The notes beneath the pieces are model-generated. The model saw nothing but the letters and a program-made list of their open reading frames with translations, searched no databases and was not told the DNA's origin. From assembly GCF_008831285.2 (NCBI RefSeq), contig NW_022204753.1, positions 7,501 through 52,500 of the forward strand: DNA of 45,000 nt. The letters are read 5' to 3'. The position numbers and the translations under genes are program-made. Positions within the stretch are counted from its first letter, which is position 1, and every line of letters starts with the position of its first letter. Below, in pieces: positions 10,401 through 20,537 of the stretch. This DNA is from Nymphaea colorata. Lineage: Eukaryota; Streptophyta; Magnoliopsida; Nymphaeales; Nymphaeaceae.

Positions 10401-11613
10401 CTGGCCTCCGGCGCCAGCCCTCTGGTTGCTCGTCTTTCCGACCGCACTCCGGCGTCTTCTCCGGCCTAAGGCTTCTCAGAGATGAAGGGAGTTGCAGGTT
10501 TTGGGAAGGCAGGCATGGCAGCCGCCCATGGTGACAAGCTCTCACACGAGAGAGAAGAAACCCAATTCTATTATGCAAAAACTTAGGGTAAAAGTTCCAT
10601 CACTTAGCTTATAAAGGCTAAGTGACTCGGGACGCCCCTGAACCGTCCCGGTACAAGAGCAAAAGCTGAAATAAAACATGTACAAAGTGAATCGGTACGG
10701 CCGAGACGGCCTACCAACAAGACTCCAACTCGGGTCTCCCTTCCGCTCCTGGGTGCTGCCTCGATGCCTCGCCTGGGTCCTAACCCACTTCGTCTAGACT
10801 CGGTCTAGACGGCCTTCGTATCTGCCCGTCTCAGTTTCCTGGACTGTCTCTGTTCCGGACGCCAGGACATCCTCTGTGCCTGTCCTGTGGCTGTCCGTCC
10901 TGTCTGTCAGCTCTGTCTCTGTTCTGAACGCCTGAACGACCCCTGTTCCTGTCCAGTCCGTGCGTCCTCCGTTTGACAGTCTAGAACTCGTCAGTCTCTG
11001 CCCAGAACACCCTGTCTCCATGGTGTGTCCAGCAAGCTGAGCCCCGCATGCTAAGTCCAGCCCACTCTGCTCGAGTACGTCTGGCTTGGCCTGGGTGGGC
11101 AAAGTGGCCTCACCTTGTCCAAGCTCTATGGCATGAAGTCCTCCAATCAACGGGCTAGCCTCACTCGCAGTAAATGCACGGGTGGAGTGTGGGGCTGTCA
11201 TCTCGTCAACCTCCCTTGGCCGCGTAGTACCCTCGTTCGTGCTCTCCTCCGCGATTGCTGGCGCGTTCGGGCTCTTGGCGTCGTCATCGGCAACCGCGGC
11301 CGTGGCCCCTCCATGGGTAACCTCCTTTGCGTCCCGGTCCCGCACCCTGCAAAACACGTTAGCCTCACAACAAAAGGAAGCAGGGTCAGTGGCTGCGGGT
11401 GCTTTCCCCGCTCGGCGTGGGCGCTCGGCGCCCTCATCTCTCGGCAGCCTCGCGACGGTGTGCTGGCCCGCGCCACCTTCGGCCGTGCTCGGCCCTCTTC
11501 GGCGCTCGTGGCCGACACTCGTCCGGCCTTGTAGCTGGCTGGTCTCGTCACCCGGTCGGCCATCGGCGGCATTGTCGGCAGTCCTCGGCCAACTCCTAGG
11601 CGGACCTGTAACA
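7428..11613 (-). repeat. Family A LTR copy 2 (shared between the two internal regions)
   Basis: A complete 4186-bp LTR. It starts TGTTACATCC and ends TGTAACA, so its ends form a 7-bp inverted repeat. It serves at once as 5' LTR of the left internal region and 3' LTR of the right one. It begins after a primer binding site and ends at a polypurine tract, as expected for both roles. A private change is visible near 8620 (A where other copies have C). Apart from the ORF tail at 10794-11613 no gene is supported here. Confidence 0.93.
10601..10624 (-). promoter_or_regulatory. Putative TATA box in inverted repeat, LTR copy 2
   Basis: Same CACTTAGC / TTATAAAG / GCTAAGTG arrangement as in copy 1, unchanged. 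As this LTR is the 5' LTR of the left internal region, this would be the promoter that transcribes the Gag-protease ORF at 2326-7299. Confidence 0.5.
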
Positions 11614-14600
11614 GATCCACCCCCCTTAGAACGAGCTTGTCCCCAAGCTCGACCTTGGCAGTCCCCTAGGGTGAACCGACCACTCTTATCCAGCCAGGCC
11701 TTGCTTCTAGCTGGTCCATAATCCCGCTGCAACAGCCCCAGTAATGTCCTTCGCTGGTCTTGATGTCTTGGGTTGTCACTTAATATCGCTGCCCCATGCA
11801 ACCTTCCTCGATCATAGACTTGGCCTTTAAGCCTCTTTGGCCTTACCCTACAACGATCTCCAAGTGCTGCCAATTCGTTTTCCAGTTTGGCCTTGAACCA
11901 TCCTATCAATAGTAGAGGGTAGCATGGTCCATAATCGATCGGGAGTCGTCCAAGTTGGGACTCCATTCTCTTGTGAAGTTCCTTATAACATTTTGTTGCC
12001 GACCCTTGTATGGACTTCCCATGGTCAAAAATCAGCCTAACTTGTGGGTGCACTTCAGCCTTAAGATAATGTGCAAACGTTGGCATGTGAAGACTATTAT
12101 TGGTCTTAAGAACGAAGGTGGTGTTTGGGAGTTGCTTCAACACGTTCTGCCCAAGATCTGCCCATTCTAGCTGGCCACAGTTCCCATTCTTACGGGCTGA
12201 AAAATTTGTGTTGTCATCGCCATCCTCCTTAGATGATGCCTCACTCGCTGTGAAGGTACTCCATGGTATTGATTCCAGCTGATCATAAAGGGTTGCCGCT
12301 ACCCCAATGTGGTCCATAGGGGCGAGCTCTTTGTTCTCATGGATTTCAGCATTCTTAATGTTTTCATTTCGCCTTTCTAGAGTTTGATGCTCACCCGTTT
12401 TCAGGTCCTTTAATAAATCTGAAATTTTATCCTTAGAAGTCGGGAATTGACCGGTTGGTTTCTCACGGGTTGCCACAGCCTCATCCTCTTCATCCGATTC
12501 ATCCGAATTCTCAGCCTGCTCTTCTTGGGGGCCATTGCCTTGCCCATGAGCTGACGCACTTAGGAAGGTTCTTTGCTCATTCTGTCGTTGGACGTACATT
12601 TGCTCTAATAGTTCGTCATTCTTTGCTACAATCCGTCTAATCATGGTCAACGCATCAGTTAGAGTGAAATGGGGCTTCTCAGCTGGTGGTTGCTCTCTAA
12701 TGGTGGCTGTGCCATCATCACCCACCTTAGCTCCCTCGGGTGCCTTAGCAACCTGTTCTTTCTTGCGTACCATGGCTGGACTTGCGCTCAAGACGTTAGC
12801 ATGTTTAGTGCGTTCAAGCTTTGCTGGAATTGGCATCTTGTTCCGAACAGGAACACGACTGCTGGTCTTTTTTTGTTGCTGCATTTTATCGGGTTTGGTA
12901 GAGGACTGAATCTTCCTTATTGCCTCCCGCAAATTATACGCTGCTGGTAGGGGATCTTTCAATGGTTCCTTTGAAAGTTGTTGATTTCGGTTCTCTGTTT
13001 TCAGTGAAGGACCATTTACAAAGTTGCTCCTTGTTCGGGGCTTAGGCCTCCTTCCTAAATCTGAGGTTGCCAAAATATCTTTCAGCTTGTTCCCTTTTTG
13101 CTGATCTGCCCGGTGGTGGATTTTCTGATTTTTATTTGGCTTTGAATGGCTGCTGGTTGACTTAAGCGAAATGGCAGTAGAGGGCTGTAAGCTTGCTGCC
13201 TTCGTTGGCCCACACCTCAAGGGGTTCGTTGAACTTTGTGGGCTGTAATTATGCAATCTATTATGACCAACTAAGGGCAGTAGTGGTTCACAATAGTTGG
13301 ATTCCCTCTTGTGAGTTGTCCCACTACTAGTTGCATACCCGAACGTGAAGTTGCTGATTCGGGGGTGATACAACCTTGTTTTAGCCAAAGTGAACCCACG
13401 ATACTCATGGGGTGAAGAACTGGAATGGTCATTAGGGGATGGATCCCCATAGTCGTCTCCCCATTCTTTGCAAGATTCCTCACTTGACTGATCCTCGATT
13501 TCATTGGTAGTCAACCGTTCATCCTCACTATGTTGGCTCGCTTTGGAGTATTCATCTCCTTGATCGGAACTCTCAGAACCGGTTTGTTGATCATCACCTT
13601 CCTCTTCATCCATCTCCTCAATAGGATCGCAGTCCTCACTAGCGTAAGATGGCTCTTCAAATAAATCAATGAAATCTTTCAACACATGCTGAATTTCGAT
13701 GGGAACTATTTCTGTTGGCTCTTCCTTGGCTGGCACATCCGTGGCCATAGCCACTAACCAAAATGCGGGCTGCTGAGCCACTAACGCCTTGAGGGCTGCC
13801 CGTGGCTTCACGCTTGAGTTCATGGCTGTCAACGTGACTCTTTCCTCATCGCCATCTTTCGTGAAACTCATTCGGAGGTTAGCAAAGTCCCAATGGATTA
13901 CACCCAAGGTTTCCAGCCATTGAATGCCTAACACTATGTCGACTCCTCCAAGAGGTAAAACAAACACGTCCACCTTGAAGGGCACCTTGTTCATCACAAG
14001 TTCTAGGTCTTTGCACCTTCCTTCGCAAGGGAGCTTGGACCCATCGCCTACCATAACTGTAAACGGAGCTTGAGGCTCAATGCGGCATCCCAACTTGTTA
14101 GCCACTTCTAGACTCATGAAATTATGAGTGGCCCCCGAGTCTAGGAGGACTACAAGTCTGGTTTGGTTGACATACCCTCTAACTCTCATTGCTTTGGCTT
14201 TACTAGGGTCGGTCAAGGAGTGGCAAGACGTTTCCTCTCCAACGGCTGCCTCAACTAAGACTTCCGGTGGAACCTCATCCTCACTAGAATCATCATCGGT
14301 GGGTGGTTCCTCATCATCCTCAAGAACTGCATACAGCCGTTTCTTTTTGCACTCATGGCCCTTGTGCCATTTTTCTTCACAATTATAGCATAGCCCTTGC
14401 TGAAATCGTCGGTCTCTTTCTTCCTTGGTGATGTAAGTGACCTTGCGTGGGGGATGTTGGGGTGGGGGTGTAGCCTTCTCCTTGAAGTTCGCTTTGGAGT
14501 GAATGAGGGTTCTGGCCCGACGTGGGTCATACCCTTTTGCATCCTTCCTTATGGCACGTTTAAGCTCCATTTTCTCTTCTTTATCCCTAGCCACCTTCAT

Positions 14601-15767
14601 GCAAATTCGAAGGTCTCTTGACTCTTGCGTTTGAACGGCTAGACGGATTTCTGGTTGTAATCCAGCAATAAAGGCCCCCACGAGGGCATCTTCATTCCAG
14701 TCCTCCACGAGACATGACAACCTCTCAAACTGATCTTGGTATTCAAGCACCGTCCCCGTTTGTTTAAGGCTGTTTAACTGAACATTGAAGTCGCGTTGGC
14801 TGGCCCTCTCAAACCTCTCTATCAAACCGGCTCTAAACTGGTCCCATCCTTGGTTTGGCGTCTTCCTCATGGTATATTGATACCAATGAAGGGCATTGTC
14901 CTCAAAATACATCATAGCTCGGTCGATTTTCTGTTCATGGGCAACTCGTTGGCATTGGAAATACTTCTCAACTTTGCATACCCAATCACGTACTTTGGTC
15001 CCATTGAACGTCGGGCATTCCATGCGGGGAAGAGGCAAGGGTGCCTCATCACGTGGTCTCTCTTGTCTGCCCCTTCGCATCATTCCTCTACGTGGGAGCT
15101 GCCCTCGCACGTAAGGATAGCCTCCATCATCGTAGAAGCCTTCCTCGTCCTCTTCTAGTTCATCCGACTCGGTATGTGGATCATGACGTCTTCTCCTCTC
15201 GGGCTGGGGTCTTAGTGGCCTAACTACCCCTTGTCTTTGCTCATGACCCTCTTCTCCAGCTGGCCTAGGAGGAGGATGGAATGTATTTCTGTTTTCCTCC
15301 CCTCGTGGTGAAGGCCGACCCTCTCCTACAAGAGTGGTTCCTCCACTAGGTGCTCCCGTGGCTTGTGAGATGAGTTGTTGAAGCCCTTTTAGTAAATCCG
15401 GGACACTTAGGGGGTTGGTTTCTTTAGGCCTCTCTTGAGAAGTGCTGGGTGAGTTCGGACGGGCAGGTTGGGGAATAGGGCCCGGGCCATGTACCGAGGC
15501 CCCTTGTGATCTCCTTTCAATGCGGTCCAACCTCTCACTTTGGGCTCTCATTTCTTCTTGGTTATGGGTTAATCTTTCATGGATGGCTTGTGTTTCTCTC
15601 ATGAATGCTGCTTGCTGGGCTGTAAGCTGCTGTATAGATGTGATTAATGCACTTAAATCTGATGAAGGGAGGGTGAGTTGAGGGTCTACATGAGGAGCGG
15701 TGGCTCCCTCTTCTTCGATTTCGGTTTCCTCTACCTCCCTAACCGGCTGCTTCTCTTTGCGCCCCAT
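10794..15767 (-). CDS. Family A Gag-protease fused to an unrecognised C-terminal region (copy 2)
   Basis: An intact 1657-codon frame differing from copy 1 in one residue that I can see (Arg instead of Gln at about position 975, in the unrecognised basic part). Gag, zinc knuckle (C460, C463, H471, C473) and Asp-Ser-Gly protease site (543-545) are all kept. No RT, RNase H or integrase follows. The frame enters the shared LTR at 11613 and stops at 10794. Its intact state with no stop or frameshift suggests the array duplication is very recent. The start ATG at 15767 is in the same context as in copy 1. Confidence 0.8.
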   Translation of the reverse strand: MGRKEKQPVREVEETEIEEEGATAPHVDPQLTLPSSDLSALITSIQQLTAQQAAFMRETQAIHERLTHNQEEMRAQSERLDRIERRSQGASVHGPGPIPQPARPNSPSTSQERPKETNPLSVPDLLKGLQQLISQATGAPSGGTTLVGEGRPSPRGEENRNTFHPPPRPAGEEGHEQRQGVVRPLRPQPERRRRHDPHTESDELEEDEEGFYDDGGYPYVRGQLPRRGMMRRGRQERPRDEAPLPLPRMECPTFNGTKVRDWVCKVEKYFQCQRVAHEQKIDRAMMYFEDNALHWYQYTMRKTPNQGWDQFRAGLIERFERASQRDFNVQLNSLKQTGTVLEYQDQFERLSCLVEDWNEDALVGAFIAGLQPEIRLAVQTQESRDLRICMKVARDKEEKMELKRAIRKDAKGYDPRRARTLIHSKANFKEKATPPPQHPPRKVTYITKEERDRRFQQGLCYNCEEKWHKGHECKKKRLYAVLEDDEEPPTDDDSSEDEVPPEVLVEAAVGEETSCHSLTDPSKAKAMRVRGYVNQTRLVVLLDSGATHNFMSLEVANKLGCRIEPQAPFTVMVGDGSKLPCEGRCKDLELVMNKVPFKVDVFVLPLGGVDIVLGIQWLETLGVIHWDFANLRMSFTKDGDEERVTLTAMNSSVKPRAALKALVAQQPAFWLVAMATDVPAKEEPTEIVPIEIQHVLKDFIDLFEEPSYASEDCDPIEEMDEEEGDDQQTGSESSDQGDEYSKASQHSEDERLTTNEIEDQSSEESCKEWGDDYGDPSPNDHSSSSPHEYRGFTLAKTRLYHPRISNFTFGYATSSGTTHKRESNYCEPLLPLVGHNRLHNYSPQSSTNPLRCGPTKAASLQPSTAISLKSTSSHSKPNKNQKIHHRADQQKGNKLKDILATSDLGRRPKPRTRSNFVNGPSLKTENRNQQLSKEPLKDPLPAAYNLREAIRKIQSSTKPDKMQQQKKTSSRVPVRNKMPIPAKLERTKHANVLSASPAMVRKKEQVAKAPEGAKVGDDGTATIREQPPAEKPHFTLTDALTMIRRIVAKNDELLEQMYVQRQNEQRTFLSASAHGQGNGPQEEQAENSDESDEEDEAVATREKPTGQFPTSKDKISDLLKDLKTGEHQTLERRNENIKNAEIHENKELAPMDHIGVAATLYDQLESIPWSTFTASEASSKEDGDDNTNFSARKNGNCGQLEWADLGQNVLKQLPNTTFVLKTNNSLHMPTFAHYLKAEVHPQVRLIFDHGKSIQGSATKCYKELHKRMESQLGRLPIDYGPCYPLLLIGWFKAKLENELAALGDRCRVRPKRLKGQVYDRGRLHGAAILSDNPRHQDQRRTLLGLLQRDYGPARSKAWLDKSGRFTLGDCQGRAWGQARSKGGGSVTGPPRSWPRTADNAADGRPGDETSQLQGRTSVGHERRRGPSTAEGGAGQHTVARLPRDEGAERPRRAGKAPAATDPASFCCEANVFCRVRDRDAKEVTHGGATAAVADDDAKSPNAPAIAEESTNEGTTRPREVDEMTAPHSTRAFTASEASPLIGGLHAIELGQGEATLPTQAKPDVLEQSGLDLACGAQLAGHTMETGCSGQRLTSSRLSNGGRTDWTGTGVVQAFRTETELTDRTDSHRTGTEDVLASGTETVQETETGRYEGRLDRV
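11614..11627 (-). other. Polypurine tract, copy 2
   Basis: Minus-strand AAGGGGGGTGGATC immediately before the LTR, as in copy 1. Confidence 0.9.
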
Positions 15768-15880
15768 GGCTGCGATAGAAACTCACTTTCAAGATCGAAT
15801 TTCAGAAGACTAAGCTGCTCAAAACCGTAACTCTTTGCTGCCTTAGCTGACCAAATCTGAACAAGAAAACACACTAAGCC

Positions 15881-15892
15881 GCTCTGATACCA
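15881..15892 (-). other. Primer binding site for initiator Met tRNA, copy 2
   Basis: Minus-strand TGGTATCAGAGC three bases inside the internal region next to the LTR starting at 15896. Confidence 0.92.
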
Positions 15893-15895
15893 AAC

Positions 15896-18800
15896 TGTTA
15901 CATCCGCCCTTGTAGCGCCTCAAAGCCGCCGACGAACGTAATCTCCCAAGACCTCTTAGTGGTAATGTAGCTGGCCCAAGATTGGCCTTACAAAATTTCA
16001 ACCCCGGCTGGACACAATCCCAGCTCAAATGCCCTTGGGTAAAGATACAAGGAATGGTTTATCCCCTCGCTAGCTAGGTCTGAACCTATTACAACAATGT
16101 GGGTTCGAGGCCTTACAAGCGGAGCGTACAACATGAACTCATTCCTCACTCATTCCAGCATTCATCCCATTCATCAAACCACGCATACAATCCTTAGGAC
16201 GTGCAAACCATCACCATGCACCCTAGGAAGGTCCGTAGTCCGGGTTCGTGTCCTTAGCTAACGAGCTTTGGAGGTAACCCAAGCACTACACGCCCGGAGG
16301 CAAGGCTGAAAACAAGTGCACCCGCCCTCGAATCTATAGGGTGATTCGGGTGCCTACCTGGCTGAAGCTAGTTCAGCAAGCGACCAAGGGCAAAGGCCAA
16401 AGCCCCTTGGTAATCAGCACGTCGGTCTTCGCAAGCGAGGTGCCCGTTCAAGTTGGTCTCTCCTCCTTGCTCAAGACATAGACAGCATAGTTACTGTTTT
16501 GTAATTCAGCAACTCAAGACGGGAGAAGGGATTGCACTTAGCTGGAAACGTTGGAACCCCTAGTGCTGTGATGAAGTAGGGGGAAGCTAGCGCTGACAAG
16601 GTGACAGCGTACACCCTTCTTCTCCCGGGATCAGCTCAGCACACGGTTGCTGGACTGCTCCTCCTTCTCAGCAATACACTCCAGAAAATGAATAGAGAAG
16701 GTTACTGTCGAAAATAGCAAGGAAACGGAGTATTTCCAAGCATCGTTAGGAGACTTCACCGTGAGAACATTTTACCCCTGTTCGTTGTTGAGTTTAGGGG
16801 GATGCAAGCGCCGCTTAGCCCGGCGTAAGCTATGTCTCCTAACAGGTGTAGCTGCAATCGATTAGGCCCTGCTGTCCGCAACACCTTCCACCGTTGGGCT
16901 ACAATGCACTTCAAACAAGGGCGAGCAAATCACTGACAAAGGCAAAGATTAAGAGCAGAATTTCGAATGTGGAGAGGCGTCACCAGATTGAGGATTAAAC
17001 CCCTGGAGCTAGACGATGAAGGGGTGAGGCAAGCTTCGATTGACGCCGAAGCACGCGCGCTGTCCTGGACAGCTTAAGCTCCCTGGTTCTCTGGTGAAGG
17101 TTCTGGATTCTCAGGCTTTGCCGATCTTCCAAAAATCATTAAAATTCATACACAGCTCGGATTGGGCTGAAATTTGGTGGGTAGCTGCCTCTGATGATTA
17201 TGAAGGGACGCTCCAAAAATCACTGCAATCGGAGCCCTGTAAGGTCAAGTCGTTGAAGGCTGAAGGCGCCGAACTGTCACAGTCATCAGGCTCTGTTCAG
17301 GAACAGAACAGAACGCAGGCGAGTTCCAGAGTAGTCCGTCTTCAAAAATTCATTCCCGTTGATCCAGACACCCAAAAATCCTGAAATTTGGTTTGAAGGG
17401 AGCTGACACACCAAGGTTTGGACGCCCAAAAGATTGGGCCCAAACAAGACCTCCTTGGGCAAGACGTTGAGCAGTTTTGGAGCTGGACGCCGGAAGAGGA
17501 AACTCTGTTCAGGGCGACAGGAACTTGTTCAGACTGCTTCGGCCTCAGATCTTCGCTCCAGTGATTTCCTTCGTCCAATGAACGCCGAACTTCACAGGTA
17601 TGCTCCTAAGACACCAAAGAAGAAACTCCCAAGAGGCCCGGCTCAGATTCACTCTCAGGTGATAGCTCCTGGAAGGCACGCGACGCTGCAGCAGTGTTCC
17701 TCCACTCAGGCGGGTGCAGGAAGGATTCCAGAGCTTCAATCGATTCTCCGGATGATCATTCTCAATCAAAACGTTAATCCAAGCATTAGATATCAGGAAT
17801 AGAGCAAGAACAACAGATTAGAACGAAGGAGGATAGTCAGATCACCGGATTTGGTGGTTTTCCCCAAATTCTAGTGAAGATGGGGGCGCTGCCGCCGTTC
17901 GGGCGGAGATTACAGACTTCCACCGCCGTTCTTTTTCAGATTCAGGCCGTCGATCATATCTCAGTCATCCGACGTCGGATTTTGGGCCTCCTTAGCTTGA
18001 AATGTGCGTAAGGAAGTTAGGAAGGCAACCACAGTGGCCGATCGTCGAGATTGTACACCATTTTCTTCAGATTTGCAGGTTTCCAGGGACTGGTCGGCGG
18101 CAAAATTGGGGAAAACAGTCCAGGCTATTCAAACTGCGATATCTCCCTCATTTCTTGTCGGATTTGGCTCATTCCGGGTTCGTTGGTTTCGTATTGATGA
18201 GGGGAAAGTCACAGAAGCGTCGGATCATCAAAACCCTCTCTGTATTTCTTCAGATTCGCGTTTTATCAGGGTTCAGGGACTGTTTTACAGAAACCGGTTG
18301 AAGGCTATTCCGTTTTTCGTTTTCCTTCCGATTCCTTTGCGTTTCTCCTCGATTTCTCGCAGCAATAACATTACAGAAGCAAGAGTAAACACATGCTACA
18401 GAAATCGCTTAGTCTCCCATCGATTTGAATCCCTGCTCACAGTGTTAGACGAACGGAAGGATTCCGCCCGAATGCGCTGCTCACAGTCGTTAAAACCGAT
18501 CGAACGACTCTTCAATCCAGCGACAATCGCTCGAGCTACCTTCGGTGGATTCCAAACGAGTTAGAAGCACCTCCGGCGTCAGCAGCGTTAGAGCCACCTT
18601 CTGGAACGAACGGACAACGAGAGGAAGCCGTCGGAGATCAAGGCTTACCTCTTGAAGACCGCCGGATGTCGTTTTCAGCAGGGAAGGCGTTGCTGAAACC
18701 AGCGCAGCCACATCCGCTGCTCTCCCTTGACGAACGCAGCCTCACAGCAGCTCCGTGGTCGAGCTACCAGCACTCCGATCGTCTTCTCCACGGTTCCGGC

Positions 18801-20081
18801 CAGGGGCTTCACAGAACCTCCGTTTTCAGCAAATGGGAGAGGAAGAACTCGCAGCCGAGCGTCCGGTGCTGGCCTCCGGCGCCAGCCCTCTGGTTGCTCG
18901 TCTTTCCGACCGCACTCCGGCGTCTTCTCCGGCCTAAGGCTTCTCAGAGATGAAGGGAGTTGCAGGTTTTGGGAAGGCAGGCATGGCAGCCGCCCATGGT
19001 GACAAGCTCTCACACGAGAGAGAAGAAACCCAATTCTATTATGCAAAAACTTAGGGTAAAAGTTCCATCACTTAGCTTATAAAGGCTAAGTGACTCGGGA
19101 CGCCCCTGAACCGTCCCGATACAAGAGCAAAAGCTGAAAGAAAACATGTACAAAGTGAATCGGTACGGCCGAGACGGCCTACCAACAAGACTCCAACTCG
19201 GGTCTCCCTTCCGCTCCTGGGTGCTGCCTCGATGCCTCGCCTGGGTCCTAACCCACTTCGTCTAGACTCGGTCTAGACGGCCTTCGTATCTGCCCGTCTC
19301 AGTTTCCTGGACTGTCTCTGTTCCGGACGCCAGGACATCCTCTATGCCTGTCCTGTGGCTGTCCGTCCTGTCTGTCAGCTCTGTCTCTGTTCTGAACGCC
19401 TGAACGACCCCTGTTCCTGTCCAGTCCGTGCGTCCTCCGTTTGACAGTCTAGAACTCGTCAGTCTCTGCCCAGAACACCCTGTCTCCATGGTGTGTCCAG
19501 CAAGCTGAGCCCCGCATGCTAAGTCCAGCCCACTCTGCTCGAGTACGTCTGGCTTGGCCTGGGTGGGCAAAGTGGCCTCACCTTGTCCAAGCTCTATGGC
19601 ATGAAGTCCTCCAATCAACGGGCTAGCCTCACTCGCAGTAAATGCACGGGTGGAGTGTGGGGCTGTCATCTCGTCAACCTCCCTTGGCCGCGTAGTACCC
19701 TCGTTCGTGCTCTCCTCCGCGATTGCTGGCGCGTTCGGGCTCTTGGCGTCGTCATCGGCAACCGCGGCCGTGGCCCCTCCATGGGTAACCTCCTTTGCGT
19801 CCCGGTCCCGCACCCTGCAAAACACGTTAGCCTCACAACAAAAGGAAGCAGGGTCAGTGGCTGCGGGTGCTTTCCCCGCTCGGCGTGGGCGCTCGGCGCC
19901 CTCATCTCTCGGCAGCCTCGCGACGGTGTGCTGGCCCGCGCCACCTTCGGCCGTGCTCGGCCCTCTTCGGCGCTCGTGGCCGACACTCGTCCGGCCTTGT
20001 AGCTGGCTGGTCTCGTCACCCGGTCGGCCATCGGCGGCATTGTCGGCAGTCCTCGGCCAACTCCTAGGCGGACCTGTAACA
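15896..20081 (-). repeat. Family A LTR copy 3 (outer 5' LTR of the array)
   Basis: A 4186-bp LTR with TGTTACATCC at its left end and TGTAACA at its right end. It is not followed by a polypurine tract but by GAGCC and unrelated DNA, so it is the outer edge of the array. Private differences include an A near 17650, and changes near 19119, 19140 and 19344. A truncated 277-codon remnant of the family A frame (19262-20095) is only the LTR-borne tail read into flanking DNA and is not a separate gene. Confidence 0.93.
19069..19092 (-). promoter_or_regulatory. Putative TATA box in inverted repeat, LTR copy 3
   Basis: Same dyad with central TTATAAAG as in the other LTRs. It would drive the copy-2 ORF at 10794-15767. 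Confidence 0.5.
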
Positions 20082-20102
20082 GAGCCATCGCCCAAATCAC
20101 CT
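20082..20102. repeat. Direct repeat, left copy
   Basis: Matches 20506-20526 at 20 of 21 positions (core ATCGCCCAAATCACCT identical). It begins at the first base after the array's outer LTR, so the repeat may once have extended further and been split by that insertion. Confidence 0.75.
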
Positions 20103-20505
20103 ATAGGTTAACCACCAGCTCGGATCGACGGACTTGACACCCTTCGACCTTGCTGCCGTCCCTCGTGTGCCCTTTCTTCACTGCGAGCGGCCATTTTTTC
20201 TTGGTTCCGCGTGCTTCCGTAGCTGTCTTTTCAGCTTCTCCTGCGTCCGGTTTTGCCTGGGCCATTTGTAGTCCACGCGGTGCGACTGCCTTCTTCTCGG
20301 CCTCCGACTGCTGTCAAGGCCTTTGTTTGGCAGGTGCTATGCAACGTGTCCTTCCCTGCCTGGCCCTCGGCCTGCAGTGCTCGCTGTTCCCCGACAGCGC
20401 CTGCGGTGTCCTTTGGGACCGGATCAGGTACACAAGTGGATTCACGAATGGTCTGGAACATTTATGGTAGACTAGGTGATTTTCGCGTTAGCCCCTTTTA
20501 CCCGG

Positions 20506-20526
20506 GAGCGATCGCCCAAATCACCT
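20506..20526. repeat. Direct repeat, right copy
   Basis: Second copy of the 21-bp repeat; its last nine bases also pair with AGGTGATTT at 20474-20482 as an inverted repeat, so the stretch 20474-20526 could form a small hairpin. Confidence 0.7.
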
Positions 20527-20532
20527 GCGTAG

Positions 20533-20537
20533 GAGAT
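20533..20537. repeat. Target-site duplication GAGAT, left copy
   Basis: GAGAT directly precedes the left LTR of the second family A element and is repeated directly after its right LTR (33190-33194). Five bp is the usual duplication length for Ty3/gypsy integrases. Confidence 0.88.

Larger units (their letters stand above)
1..20081 (-). mobile_element. Family A LTR retrotransposon array, LTR-int-LTR-int-LTR (left part outside window)
   Basis: Two internal regions and three LTRs alternate with a strict 8468-bp period, neighbouring units sharing one LTR. The first LTR is cut by the window start: by the period it should begin about 1040 bp upstream. Such multi-LTR arrays are known to arise by unequal recombination between the LTRs of one element. 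The two internal regions are almost identical; in the encoded 1657-residue proteins I see a single change (Gln to Arg, base 4377 versus 12845 region). The LTRs differ by only a few bases each, with private changes in each copy. The right edge is the last base of TGTAACA at 20081, followed by GAGCC, the expected target-site duplicate whose partner lies left of the window. An assembly duplication cannot be excluded from sequence alone. Confidence 0.85.
20082..20537. other. Unassigned DNA between the two family A insertions
   Basis: These 456 bp match neither LTR family. Together with 33195-33444 they form the pre-insertion locus of the second element. On the minus strand there is an open stretch of 76 codons (20231-20461) and another frame rich in Lys and Arg, but no recognisable domain. 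A near-perfect 21-bp direct repeat lies near the two ends. The segment may be a fragment of an older element; I cannot name it. Confidence 0.6.

Noticed and set aside
20082-20537. Possible LINE or other retroelement fragment with the 21-bp repeat as its target duplication.
   Set aside because: There is no poly-A tail and no recognisable ORF1, RT or endonuclease motif; repeat-flanked DNA alone is too weak.
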